Positions 48,638 to 56,756 of a stretch of DNA of 64,000 nucleotides are shown one piece after another. The first letter of the stretch is position 1. Every line of letters begins with the position of its first letter. The notes under the pieces were generated by a model that was given only the letters and a program-made list of their open reading frames with translations, made no database searches and was not told the DNA's origin. Both the position numbers and the translations under genes were made by a program. Source of the DNA: an uncultured Bacteroidales bacterium (lineage in GTDB: Bacteria; Bacteroidota; Bacteroidia; Bacteroidales; Muribaculaceae); the NCBI GenBank assembly GCA_902792435.1, contig CADAZN010000005.1:865-64864 (forward strand), written 5' to 3'.

Positions 48638-49315
48638 CTACTTGATACTTTTCTTGGACTTCGCTTTTCGCAGGGCATCTATCTCTGCCTTGATGCGTTG
48701 CTCTTCTTGTTGAACTTTTTGGAGTTGGCTTTCAAGACTGTTGATTTGCACATCAATCTCATCAATCTTGAGCTCATTGCCAGTGGGCATGTGCGACATT
48801 ATGACTTTAAACTCCTTCCAGCCAGTAGCGTTCCTGTAGGCATCCTCGCATCCCTTAGGCACCACAATGATGGTGGTGAGCGTGTGGTAAGGCTCTATCA
48901 CCTCATCCCATTTGCCGCCATAGAACGGGTGCGCACTCTCAAGCAAAGGAGGCTCCTTGCTATTAATTTTAATAACACGCAAATTTGGGCAGCCGAGCAA
49001 TGCGCCCTTAAGAAAACTGATTTTATTGTTGAGCTCAAGTGTTATGAGATTGTGGCAACCGCCGAAGGCTCCCGGTCCTATCTCAGCAACCGGATATTCA
49101 CGGCCATACCAAGTGACGACATCAGGCACCGTGACTTGCGTCACCGACTTGTCGAGGCACGAGTCGAGCGTGAGATAAGGAGCATCCCAGTTACTGTAGA
49201 GGAATACGCCCTGCTTGATACGCTTCACGCGCCCCACAGCACCACTCTCAAACGCCACCCCGGCAGCAACCCCAAGCAACACCGCCACAACCAATATTTT
49301 GCAATAACGCTTCAT
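48638..49315 (-). CDS. Envelope LRR/coiled-coil protein resembling the outer part of the paired kinases, 225 aa
   Basis: An uncleaved signal or membrane anchor (MKRYCKILVVAVLLGVAAGVA) is followed by a short BspA-like domain (IGPGAFGGCHNLITLELNN, then VVPKGCEDAYRN and WKEFKVI). A C-terminal coiled coil (about 180-220) follows. The piece YGGKWDEVIEPYHTLTTIIVVP is close to the outer domain of the second kinase (GNGGWVTVIDSIFEPYH and RVTLYVPEPE). It is convergent with the first kinase, whose own outer part is only coiled coil, so it may supply the missing sensor. ATG at 49315; an upstream TTG was rejected. Confidence 0.65.
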   Translation of the reverse strand: MKRYCKILVVAVLLGVAAGVAFESGAVGRVKRIKQGVFLYSNWDAPYLTLDSCLDKSVTQVTVPDVVTWYGREYPVAEIGPGAFGGCHNLITLELNNKISFLKGALLGCPNLRVIKINSKEPPLLESAHPFYGGKWDEVIEPYHTLTTIIVVPKGCEDAYRNATGWKEFKVIMSHMPTGNELKIDEIDVQINSLESQLQKVQQEEQRIKAEIDALRKAKSKKSIK

Positions 49316-49324
49316 AAACCACTG

Positions 49325-49332
49325 CAAAGATA
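49325..49332 (-). promoter_or_regulatory. -7 element of the LRR/coiled-coil gene
   Basis: Minus-strand TATCTTTG, ten bases before the ATG at 49315; no clear -33 element. Confidence 0.45.
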
Positions 49333-49344
49333 GCTAATTGTTTT

Positions 49345-49440
49345 GAGTTATCAGTCATCAGCCGTTAGTTTTCAGTTGTCAGTGGACTGCGCATAGGTGT
49401 TTTTGCCACACAAGCGTGGAAATTAAAGCGCTACGCGCTA
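49345..49440. repeat. Intergenic repeat tract with a GCGC-TAC-GCGC hairpin
   Basis: Degenerate AGTTATCAG/AGTTTTCAG words (49345-49385) are followed by the hairpin GCGC TAC GCGC (49428-49438) and TAAAATT, the same form as the hairpins at 53511-53598. Confidence 0.5.
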
Positions 49441-49476
49441 AAATTATTATAATTAACATTCCCTGAAAAAGACAGC

Positions 49477-49506
49477 AAGCCCTGACGGAATGTTCCGTCA
49501 GGGCTT
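49477..49506 (-). terminator. Strong hairpin downstream of rpsP
   Basis: A perfect 14-bp stem (49477-49490 with 49493-49506). On the minus strand GCUGUCUUUUU follows. A second hairpin GTGCCAC/GTGGCAC lies at 49533-49552 nearer the gene. Confidence 0.7.
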
Positions 49507-49532
49507 TGCCTTATAAGTTAATCACAAAAGAA

Positions 49533-49552
49533 GTGCCACGGCATGGTGGCAC
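49533..49552 (-). terminator. First hairpin after rpsP
   Basis: A 7-bp stem GTGCCAC (49533-49539) with GTGGCAC (49546-49552). On the minus strand UUCUUUU follows. Confidence 0.55.
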
Positions 49553-49566
49553 GAGGTTGACCGATG

Positions 49567-50175
49567 TTACTCAGCAGCGGGAGCCTCCTCAGCAGGAGCC
49601 TCAGCGGCGGGAGCTTCTTCAGCGGCGGGAGCCTCGTCGGCAGCCTTAGCTGCGTCCTCAGCGGCTTGTGCCTCGGCAGCTGCCTCAGCCTCAGCCTCAG
49701 CTTTTGCCTTAGCGATCTCGGCGCGCTTTTGAGCTACGGCCTCAGCCTTAGCCTCGTTCTTCTTAGCCTCGTCCTCAAGACGTTGCTTGCCAGCGGCCTT
49801 CTTGTCCTCACGAACTTTGTTGCGAACAGCCTCGAGCTTAGCGTCCTTCTCGGCCTTCCAAGCGTCGAAACGTTTTTGAGCCTCTTCCTCGGTGAAAGCG
49901 CCCTTCTTCACGCCACCTTGGAGGTGCTTCATGAGCATAACGCCCTCGCGTGATAGAATGTTGCGAACGGTGTCGGTTGGAATTGCGCCAACGTTGATCC
50001 AATAAAGAGCTCTCTCGAAGTTCAAACTTATTGTAGCAGGATTAGTGTTTGGGTTATACGAACCAATCCTTTCAATAAATCTACCATCTCGTGGTGCCCT
50101 GCTATCGGCGATGACAATTGGATAGAACGGATAGTCTTTGCGACCATGACGTTGCAGTCTGATTTTTGTTGCCAT
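49567..50175 (-). CDS. rpsP: Ribosomal protein S16 with long Ala/Glu-rich tail, 202 aa
   Basis: Residues 1-85 are standard S16 ([20 protein letters not shown], then [20 protein letters not shown]). The remaining 115 residues are a charged helical stretch (about 100-165, K/E/A-rich) ending in a low-complexity A/E/P tail ([10 protein letters not shown] type). Most S16 proteins are 80-100 aa; extended forms occur in Bacteroidetes. The start at 50175 is set by the family; the longer frame reaches back toward the tRNA gene. Confidence 0.95.
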   Translation of the reverse strand: MATKIRLQRHGRKDYPFYPIVIADSRAPRDGRFIERIGSYNPNTNPATISLNFERALYWINVGAIPTDTVRNILSREGVMLMKHLQGGVKKGAFTEEEAQKRFDAWKAEKDAKLEAVRNKVREDKKAAGKQRLEDEAKKNEAKAEAVAQKRAEIAKAKAEAEAEAAAEAQAAEDAAKAADEAPAAEEAPAAEAPAEEAPAAE

Positions 50176-50259
50176 GTTTAATAAGTTTTGTTTTGTGCGG
50201 CATGCCCTACACTGAAAGCTACCGCGGTTAATAATCATGGGGTTACCCCCTAAAGTTCT

Positions 50260-50267
50260 CAAAAATA
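50260..50267 (-). promoter_or_regulatory. Probable -7 element of rpsP
   Basis: Minus-strand TATTTTTG, about 85 bases before the rpsP start. No -33 element is clear; readthrough from the tRNA promoter is also possible. Confidence 0.4.
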
Positions 50268-50293
50268 AAAGTGGCCGCAGTGGTCACTTTTAT

Positions 50294-50367
50294 TGGTTGT
50301 CCTGGTAGGATTCGAACCCACGCAAACGGAACCAGAATCCGGTGTGCTACCGTTACACCACAGGACA
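50294..50367 (-). tRNA. tRNA-Gln (anticodon CTG)
   Basis: A 74-base cloverleaf including an encoded CCA end. Acceptor TGTCCTG/CAGGACA, a three-pair D stem, anticodon loop TTCTGGT (CTG, reads CAG), T arm GTGGG-TTCGAAT-CCTAC with one G-T pair, variable loop of four. The outermost anticodon-stem pair (C27/T43) is a mismatch. Placed just upstream of rpsP on the same strand. Confidence 0.93.
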
Positions 50368-50385
50368 ATTTTTTCAATTGCGGGG

Positions 50386-50416
50386 CAAAGTTACTACTTT
50401 TTTCTAAACTACCAAA
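50386..50416 (-). promoter_or_regulatory. Promoter of tRNA-Gln
   Basis: Minus-strand TAACTTTG (50386-50393) and TTTG (50413-50416), spacing 19. Confidence 0.75.
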
Positions 50417-50508
50417 ACTTTTTCAAGATTTTTTGAAAAAAATGGTGCTTTTGTTTCGGGGAGCGGGGCGCGAATGACTGCCCCGCTCCATTTTCAATGC
50501 ACGAAACG

Positions 50509-53298
50509 TTAGTTTCCTAACAAGATGTTGTAAACAACGGTCACATCGCCTGCGGTGATGCTGCCATCACCGTTTTGATCAGCGTTGACAACGCCCGTGT
50601 AGTCATCATTGAGCAGGATGTTGTAGAGCAAGGTGACATCGGCACTTGTGACCACTCCATCGCCGTCAACGTCGCCAGGCACGGCCACCACAGGGGGCTC
50701 TGTAACCACGTCGATGAGTTTGTAGCAGTTGACGTAGTTGCCCACAGTGCCTTCGATGGAGCCATGTTTTGCTTCGACCATGATCAAGTAGCGCCCAGGC
50801 TCGAAGTCGATGCGACTGGAGATGTTGATAGTTTTCTCTTCGCCTGCGGCAATCGTCTGGTTACCCATGTAGAGGATTCCGCCGTTAGTAAGTGTGTACT
50901 GACGCATGCGCACATAGACATATCCGCTGTGGGCTGTGGGTGCGCTGAGAGTTACGGAGCCCACTAGTCTCTCACCCTTGACCACATAGCCAGGCAGGTC
51001 AAATGAAACGGCATTGAGGAAGATGTTGTCGGCCTCACCCACCGTGATAACGAGAGGATATACGTCGTTGTTGGGGTCGAGAGTTATTTCCCCATCATCG
51101 GTCACATAGCTGATTACCACCTTATAGTTACCGGGATCAACTGGCAACTTGCGGTAGAATGTGAAATTCTTGGCCTCGCCGCGCTCTACCGTGCCATTGC
51201 TCTGCTGGTAAATATAGCTCTTCGAAGGGTCGTTAACGTCAACCAGATTAAGGATTACACCCACATTGCCTGCAGCGCCATAATTGCGGGCATTGAGCGC
51301 GAAGTAGATGTTATCGCCTTGATTGATGAAATCTTGCGAGTCGGCGCGACGCCACTGGACAGCGGTCGTGAGACGCATCACTGGCGTTGTGGCAGCAGGC
51401 AACACATTGACGATGCCGTCGCCTTGAGTCTGCTCAAAAGGATATTGCTCAAAACCTTTCTCAAAGGCCTTGAGACGATACTCGCCTTGTGGCATATTCT
51501 CGTCAAGATTCACAAGCAGTGACACATTCTCCTCAACTGCATCATAAACATTGAGCTCGTTTTCATAGTCGAAATACTGGCTTTCATCGTCGGTGCTTGT
51601 GAAACGCACAACGATGTTGCGCAAGCGCACGTCGGGACTGTTGTTGCGCAGGTGCAAGTTAAAAAGTGCGGAGCCAGCTGCATAGACCTCGCCTTGAGGC
51701 TCAAGTGGTGATAGCAGAGTTACATCGGGATGCGAGCAGCTGTCGTCGAGAGTGAGAATGCGGCCACCAGCCACCTGAGTAGTGAAGAAGCCTACATAGG
51801 GATTGTTGCGGCTGTCGCGGCCACGACAATATCGCATAAGCTGCCATGGCGACTGGCTGTCCTCGCGAAATGCCATCCACACTGTGGCCTCACCATCGGG
51901 GATGTCATTGCCTACTTGCTTGGGAATGTCGTAAATCGACGCCATTGCAAGAAGGCCGGTGTGACCATTGGCAAAACCCGCGATATTGCGCTGCTCGGTT
52001 TTAAGCACCTTCAGAATCTGACCATCTCGCACCAAAGCCACGCCCAAATCGCCCGTGAAAGGCTTGGTGTCGAAATTCTCAACGGTAATCATCACGTTGA
52101 AGTCATTGGCGCTTTGAGTTATCAGTCGCATGCTGAGCGAGTTGTAGAGCGGGCGTTCATAGGTTGTGCCACTCGCAGGAGGCTGAATGCCTGTTATTAT
52201 CTCTTGATCGACATTATAGCCACCAGTTCCGCCGCCAATGCCAAGGTCATCGGGATCGAGATGGCTAACAAGGAAGTAGCCATTGCTGGTTCCGTACCAT
52301 CCCCAATTGATGTGAACGAAACCTTCGCTGTCATATCCGTCGCACACAAAGGCATGGCCGCTGCTGCCCACGTCGCTGGAGGCCGCATAATAAACTGGGC
52401 GGCCTGCATCGAGTTCGCTCTTGATGAGTTGCAACCACTCAGTGCTGCTGTAATAGTCTCGCTTGCGCATGGTTGTCGCTGGATCATAGCAGAAGTACTC
52501 ACGCAGTGCATTGGGCACCTCCATCGAGTGAGCGCCACTGCCTGCGGGCTGATATTCCATGTTTACCGCAACACCAAAATGGGCGGCAAGCGTAGCAACT
52601 GCATTGGCTTGAGCTGTGGTGTAGTTAACATCGTCGTAGGTTGGAAGCATGTTGTTCCAGTCGTAGGTGGTGTTGCCAAAATCGGCTGTCACACTTTGGC
52701 CATTGACGGTAATGGTCTTGCTGCCCACGCCATGCTCGGGATAGCTGTGATAGCGCATTATCTGAGTGGCGGCAGTTGCCACGCAGCCCACATAATAGTG
52801 GGTGCCTCCGTCGTAGGTTGGGCACATATTATTATAAGGAGCGCCCTGCCCCCACAGGATGTCGCCAAGCAAAGGAGCGACAACGGGAGTGCCCTGAGAA
52901 ACCTGTCGCTCTACCCCTTGGCGGCTGGCGCATGCCTTGACATACAGTTCGTTGAGCTCAATCCACTGACGCAAATTGTCGGGCATATTGTCATAACTGA
53001 AAGAGCCTTCAGTTGAATATCCTAAAATGGGCTCAGCTGCATCATCGCCGGCAACAATTATAAAACCATGGCCATTGGCACGGTTGAACACATAGAGCGG
53101 CGCATTGTCATCCTGCGACACTGTGCCCATGCGGGCAACACGATGCCATTGGGCTGATTGTGGCTGCGAAACTGCCGATTGAGCAAAACGAGTGGCTACC
53201 GCTTCGGCCTTAGTCCAATCAATAGGACTACCCCAAGCCGACATTGCCACTGCAGCCAGCATCGCTAAAGTCATAAACAAATGCTTCAAGTTTTTCAT
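50509..53298 (-). CDS. Secreted C10-family cysteine protease with dockerin-like tail, 929 aa
   Basis: Start at 53298 gives a signal peptide (MKNLKHLFMTLAMLAAVAMS). Propeptide-like region about 25-135, then the C10 catalytic domain: cysteine C172 in VGCVATAATQIMRYH and histidine H315 in GSSGHAFVCDGYD, followed by HINWGWYG. Beta-sandwich domains fill about 400-865. The C-terminus (about 873-929) is a dockerin-like pair (GDVDGDGVVTSADVTLLYNI, NADQNGDGSITAGDVTVVYN). The first C10 protease at 125-3325 instead has a type IX-like tail, so the two related enzymes appear to use different attachment routes. Confidence 0.9.
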   Translation of the reverse strand: MKNLKHLFMTLAMLAAVAMSAWGSPIDWTKAEAVATRFAQSAVSQPQSAQWHRVARMGTVSQDDNAPLYVFNRANGHGFIIVAGDDAAEPILGYSTEGSFSYDNMPDNLRQWIELNELYVKACASRQGVERQVSQGTPVVAPLLGDILWGQGAPYNNMCPTYDGGTHYYVGCVATAATQIMRYHSYPEHGVGSKTITVNGQSVTADFGNTTYDWNNMLPTYDDVNYTTAQANAVATLAAHFGVAVNMEYQPAGSGAHSMEVPNALREYFCYDPATTMRKRDYYSSTEWLQLIKSELDAGRPVYYAASSDVGSSGHAFVCDGYDSEGFVHINWGWYGTSNGYFLVSHLDPDDLGIGGGTGGYNVDQEIITGIQPPASGTTYERPLYNSLSMRLITQSANDFNVMITVENFDTKPFTGDLGVALVRDGQILKVLKTEQRNIAGFANGHTGLLAMASIYDIPKQVGNDIPDGEATVWMAFREDSQSPWQLMRYCRGRDSRNNPYVGFFTTQVAGGRILTLDDSCSHPDVTLLSPLEPQGEVYAAGSALFNLHLRNNSPDVRLRNIVVRFTSTDDESQYFDYENELNVYDAVEENVSLLVNLDENMPQGEYRLKAFEKGFEQYPFEQTQGDGIVNVLPAATTPVMRLTTAVQWRRADSQDFINQGDNIYFALNARNYGAAGNVGVILNLVDVNDPSKSYIYQQSNGTVERGEAKNFTFYRKLPVDPGNYKVVISYVTDDGEITLDPNNDVYPLVITVGEADNIFLNAVSFDLPGYVVKGERLVGSVTLSAPTAHSGYVYVRMRQYTLTNGGILYMGNQTIAAGEEKTINISSRIDFEPGRYLIMVEAKHGSIEGTVGNYVNCYKLIDVVTEPPVVAVPGDVDGDGVVTSADVTLLYNILLNDDYTGVVNADQNGDGSITAGDVTVVYNILLGN

Positions 53299-53351
53299 AA
53301 TATGTTTTTTAGTTACTAAATATGCTTTATCAATTACGGGCCAATAAACCG

Positions 53352-53382
53352 CAAATATAATAAACATTTCGAGAAACACCAA
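53352..53382 (-). promoter_or_regulatory. Promoter of the second C10 protease
   Basis: Minus-strand TATATTTG (53352-53359) with TTG (53380-53382) 20 bases upstream. Confidence 0.65.
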
Positions 53383-53451
53383 TTTGCACCCAGAAAAAAG
53401 TATGAACTCAGTGAATCACTAACAACAAATTGAGCGAATTAGCGAAAGATG

Positions 53452-53505
53452 GACTCACTTGACTCACTTGACTCACTTGACTCACCTGACTCAGTTGACT
53501 CAGTT
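53452..53505. repeat. 9-bp tandem repeat, six units
   Basis: Units GACTCACTT (three), GACTCACCT (one) and GACTCAGTT (two), exactly contiguous. Confidence 0.9.
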
Positions 53506-53510
53506 GGGTC

Positions 53511-53598
53511 GCGCTGCGCGCGAAAAATTATTGCCCTGCGGGCTAAAATTGGTAGTGTGGTGCCTACGGCACTAATATTTATTTTTGCGCTGACGCGC
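53511..53598. repeat. Array of four small GC hairpins
   Basis: GCGC-TGC-GCGC (53511-53521), GCCC-TGC-GGGC (53533-53543), GTGCC-TAC-GGCAC (53560-53572) and GCGC-TGAC-GCGC (53587-53598). Most are followed by an A/T spacer such as TAAAATT. The stem sequences differ but base pairing is preserved. Confidence 0.8.
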
Positions 53599-53616
53599 TA
53601 AGATGTCACTGTAAAT

Positions 53617-53652
53617 GGAATCGGTGGAATCACCGGAATCAGTGGAATCAGT
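53617..53652. repeat. 9-bp tandem repeat, four units
   Basis: GGAATCGGT, GGAATCACC and two GGAATCAGT units in a row. The period equals that of the GACTCACTT array. Confidence 0.85.
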
Positions 53653-53801
53653 CAACCTATTCCAGGAATATGAGTGGATAGGAGTTGCTAAGAACAACTA
53701 GGAGTTACCAGAAACTACAAGGGGTTGAATGTCAAAGAACGCTTTACCATAGTGGCGAAGCAAATATATTGCATTATTAATAATAGACACAAGATTAAAA
53801 C

Positions 53802-53843
53802 ACAAGAACACCGCACCTGCGATACAGGGTGCAGTGTTCTTGT
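53802..53843 (-). terminator. Long hairpin downstream of the PH-like gene
   Basis: Arms 53802-53817 and 53828-53843 pair over about 15 bp with one mismatch. On the minus strand GUGUUUUAAUC follows. Confidence 0.65.
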
Positions 53844-53868
53844 AGTGTGTGATGTTAATGGGAAGGTG

Positions 53869-54141
53869 TCAGCTCAGGAGGCGAGCAATTGCCTTGGCAT
53901 CGCCATGGCTAAAGCCGTTGGCGACAATCACTTGGCCACCGTTGGTCTCAATGATAATATCGGCAAAAAGCAGATGCTTGTCAATTGACACGCTACCAAT
54001 AGCTGCGAAACGAATCTTCTTCTCCTCATAGCCAATCACCTTAGCCTTGCGGTAAATAAAGAACTCGTCGGTAATGATAATCTTGTCGGGGAAGACGGCA
54101 TTGCCGCCCGTCACCCTGCTCGCTGAAAATTCGTAATGCAT
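53869..54141 (-). CDS. Small PH-like domain protein, 90 aa
   Basis: A beta-rich protein with GGNAVFPDKIIITDEFFIYRKAKVIGYEEKK, IGSVSIDKHLLFADIIIETNGG and a final helix, the pattern of small bacterial PH-like domains. No signal peptide or membrane span. Role unknown. It opens the AT-rich minus-strand block and lies 14 bases after the 54156-55169 gene, so the two may be cotranscribed. Confidence 0.6.
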   Translation of the reverse strand: MHYEFSASRVTGGNAVFPDKIIITDEFFIYRKAKVIGYEEKKIRFAAIGSVSIDKHLLFADIIIETNGGQVIVANGFSHGDAKAIARLLS

Positions 54142-54155
54142 AGTTAAAAATTGTA

Positions 54156-55169
54156 TTATTGTTTTGGGATAGTCACTTTTTTATCTGTTTTTTCAAAGGT
54201 TATATATTCTCCATCTTTGTAAAGAATTCTAAAGCTATCACGACTTTCTTTAAGGACAAATTGCCAAGCAAAGAACTCTTTAAAAAATGGAATAAGATTC
54301 TCGGCTTGTTGCTCAATAACAGGATACATCTTTGTGTTGACATCTTTAGGGCTATAATTACAATAAACTATTTTTGTAATATTATTGTTATTCATACTAA
54401 ATGCCATGTAATTATACCGACTATCGTTAAATATTGAATAAGAGCCCGAAGCCTTTACTCCATAAATATTTTTAATGTCTCCCTCTTTTGGAATCTTTTC
54501 TTTTGCTATTTCGGCAAAGAATTTTTCTGTTTTAACATCCTCTTCTGTTTTAAATGTTTGTGAAAGCAATATCGCCTCAAAGGTTTCGTTTTTCTCATCA
54601 AATGTGATTTCCAAAGTATACCCACCAATATTCGTCACCCAAGTTCCACCTGGGAAAATTTTAGTTTCCACATAACTAGGCAGGCCCGAAACACGAAGCC
54701 ATGTTGTCTCAATCCATTCTGTGGCATTTCCAAAAATATCATAAGTGGTTTCTCCCTCGATCAATTTGTTTCCACGCAAAAAAACTGTCACATAATTATT
54801 AGGATAACAATCATGATCAAAAGAGAAAGACAGTCCACTTCTAAAAGGCTCAGCTTCCATTATTTGTGAAATATGTCCATTGTCATGGCAGAACAATTGT
54901 CCATAATAAGATCCGCCTTCCCTTTTAATTACCAGATATCGCTCAAAACCAGCTTTGTCCTTATCAACAAGTTGCCATGTCCCCACAAATCCACCTTTAT
55001 TCGTAGCCTTGCTTTTGTTGGCTTTTCTATTCTTCTTAGTGTTTTTGGCGTAAAGTTGTTCTTGAGTATCATTTGAATAACTTCCCAAGAGCAGTCCATC
55101 ATAAGCCTTTGTATCAAAACCAAATAAAAGGACTGCTAATAACAATGTAAATAAAAGAGTCTTTTTCAT
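54156..55169 (-). CDS. Secreted protein of unknown function, 337 aa
   Basis: Signal peptide (1-22, ending DTKA), a lysine/asparagine-rich linker (about 40-58), then GFVGTWQLVDKD and YLVIKREGGSYYGQLF, resembling the start of a lipocalin-like beta barrel. A second similar segment (FPGGTWVTNIGGYTLEITFDE) begins near 172. AT-rich codon use compared with genes left of 53 kb. No function can be assigned. Confidence 0.6.
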   Translation of the reverse strand: MKKTLLFTLLLAVLLFGFDTKAYDGLLLGSYSNDTQEQLYAKNTKKNRKANKSKATNKGGFVGTWQLVDKDKAGFERYLVIKREGGSYYGQLFCHDNGHISQIMEAEPFRSGLSFSFDHDCYPNNYVTVFLRGNKLIEGETTYDIFGNATEWIETTWLRVSGLPSYVETKIFPGGTWVTNIGGYTLEITFDEKNETFEAILLSQTFKTEEDVKTEKFFAEIAKEKIPKEGDIKNIYGVKASGSYSIFNDSRYNYMAFSMNNNNITKIVYCNYSPKDVNTKMYPVIEQQAENLIPFFKEFFAWQFVLKESRDSFRILYKDGEYITFEKTDKKVTIPKQ

Positions 55170-55241
55170 TTTTAAACGTTGGTGTGTTAGGATTAAAAAT
55201 TAAATTATATATAATAAAATACGGAAGATTCCTAGCAAATG

Positions 55242-55997
55242 CTAATCATCATCTTTATTTTCGGTTTTCTCCTTATTAATTTCGTCCATAAAACCAGCTG
55301 TAATTATACCAGAAGGCAAAGCGATAATAGCAATACCCACAAGTGATGAAAGAATACTAATTACACGTCCTGTGGTAGAAATGGGGAAAATATCACCATA
55401 ACCAACAGTAGTAAGAGTACAAGCCGACCAATAAAACGCATCAAAAAAAGTTGCAAATAAATAATCTCCATCATTAGGATTTATTTGCTGCTCGGCATTA
55501 AACATGATAAGAGCCGTAACAAACATATAGAACAAGGCCAGAGCAAAGACAGTGGCAAGAATTACACGCTGCTTCTTGATAACTGTCATAATAATACGTA
55601 ATGGTTCGAAATAGCGTATAACTTTAACCATACGTACAATTTTCAAGAGTCGGATAATCCTTGTTAGCTTGAATGCGTCCTTTACAAAATTGAATGTAGG
55701 AAGAATTGATAGTAAATCGATAATAGCTATTATAGTGAATGGATAAACGACAAATGCCCAAGCTCCTCGTTTCGGGTTTCGATAATCGGCAGTAATCCAT
55801 CTCAAAATGTAGTCAAGAATAAACAGACCGCAAGGTATAACATCAAAATAGTAAAACAAAGTTGATTGCTCGCGAAACATAAGAGGTATTGTTGCTACAA
55901 GGATAGCTATTAGCATTACCCAATCATACATTTTAGCCAATATAGTGTTATTATAATTAGGCTCTATGATTTGAAAAATTTTCTCTCTGATTTTCAT
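55242..55997 (-). CDS. Voltage-gated-type potassium channel, 251 aa
   Basis: Six transmembrane helices in the Kv layout. S4 carries regularly spaced arginine/lysine (TRIIRLLKIVRMVKVIRY), and the pore holds the selectivity filter TTVGYGD at about 200-206. The charged C-terminus (EINKEKTENKDDD) has no RCK domain. Full length for a KvAP-like channel subunit, which would act as a tetramer in the inner membrane. Separated from the upstream operon by a terminator. Confidence 0.88.
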   Translation of the reverse strand: MKIREKIFQIIEPNYNNTILAKMYDWVMLIAILVATIPLMFREQSTLFYYFDVIPCGLFILDYILRWITADYRNPKRGAWAFVVYPFTIIAIIDLLSILPTFNFVKDAFKLTRIIRLLKIVRMVKVIRYFEPLRIIMTVIKKQRVILATVFALALFYMFVTALIMFNAEQQINPNDGDYLFATFFDAFYWSACTLTTVGYGDIFPISTTGRVISILSSLVGIAIIALPSGIITAGFMDEINKEKTENKDDD

Positions 55998-56097
55998 TAT
56001 CTAATTGTTCGTTTTTTGTACTATGTGTTATTGTTATACCCTTCTCACTTAAATGATTTAACAATCAACATGAATTACTAACTTTGAACTTCTTACC

Positions 56098-56148
56098 TAA
56101 AAAAATGTCCTCTAAAGAGCAACAACAAAGAGCACTCTTTAGAGGACA
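56098..56148 (-). terminator. Terminator of the RiPP-like operon
   Basis: A perfect 14-bp stem (56106-56119 with 56135-56148). On the minus strand it is followed by a seven-U run. It ends the block that starts at 60062. Confidence 0.88.
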
Positions 56149-56161
56149 ACACCCTAAAAGA

Positions 56162-56638
56162 TTAAGTAGTGTACAAGATAGTATCTTCAACTCCTTCGGT
56201 TCTGCGAATAGCATCTGTGAGCTCTCGTAATGTGCCATCAGTAGTAACTTCAAGTATAATATCGGCACGATTCTCGAAGAAATAACCAGCATAGACGATG
56301 TTATACTTATCAGAAGCCGCTAAGTTCTTTAACGTTTGCTCATGCATGCCACGCTCGGCTTTCACGAGAACGATAAATAGCTCCTGGCCAGCAGGCATTT
56401 TCTCTGTAGGTTGCACAACCACATCAACAGGAATCAGCTGAAGGTCAAGAATACCTTCAAAATCTTGAATTGCACTCACTTTCTTCACATTTTCCTCTGT
56501 CATTTTCAGGACTGTGTAGAAATCGGACAATTGAGCAAGCCTAGACATAATTGGGTTGCCAAACACCTCATTAATCTTGTCGTAGACAACATCTTCAAAT
56601 CCAGCACGCGGATTTACTTGTAAAATAAGTTTAATCAT
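56162..56638 (-). CDS. Tandem Lrp/AsnC-type RAM-domain protein without HTH, 158 aa
   Basis: The second half (about 86-158) matches the Lrp ligand-binding (RAM) fold: ELFIVLVKAERG, ADIILEVTTDGTLRELTDAI, and EGVEDTILYTT. The first half (1-75) has the same beta-alpha-beta spacing (MIKLILQV, SDFYTVLKMTEENVKKVSAI, FEGILDLQLIP), so it looks like two RAM units. No DNA-binding helix is present. Stand-alone RAM proteins bind amino acids or small effectors as oligomers. It lies 118 bases after the AAA gene and ends at the operon terminator. Confidence 0.7.
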   Translation of the reverse strand: MIKLILQVNPRAGFEDVVYDKINEVFGNPIMSRLAQLSDFYTVLKMTEENVKKVSAIQDFEGILDLQLIPVDVVVQPTEKMPAGQELFIVLVKAERGMHEQTLKNLAASDKYNIVYAGYFFENRADIILEVTTDGTLRELTDAIRRTEGVEDTILYTT

Positions 56639-56756
56639 AACTGAAATAATTTAAAAATTAAAACTAAAATATACTTAACTCTTAAATGTTTTCTGAAATA
56701 TCGCAATAAGAGATAGATCATCAAATCTTTAATCAACTCTATTTCAAGGTGAGTAA

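Larger units (their letters stand above)
53383..53801. other. Gene-free stretch of repeats
   Basis: No credible gene. It holds two 9-bp tandem arrays, four small GC hairpins with TAA-rich spacers, and a degenerate GGAGTT/AACTA region (53672-53720), described separately. Confidence 0.7.

Noticed and set aside
50294-50367. tRNA as an integration site for a mobile element
   Set aside because: No integrase and no duplicated tRNA 3' end were seen in the neighbourhood.
51730-53016. 428-aa open frame antisense to the second C10 protease
   Set aside because: The opposite strand carries a full protease with intact catalytic residues and signal peptide.
53452-53652. CRISPR-like array
   Set aside because: Units are contiguous 9-bp repeats with no spacers and no cas genes are near.
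53725-53988. 87-aa open frame on the plus strand
   Set aside because: It runs through a terminator hairpin and antisense to the PH-like gene, with no motif.
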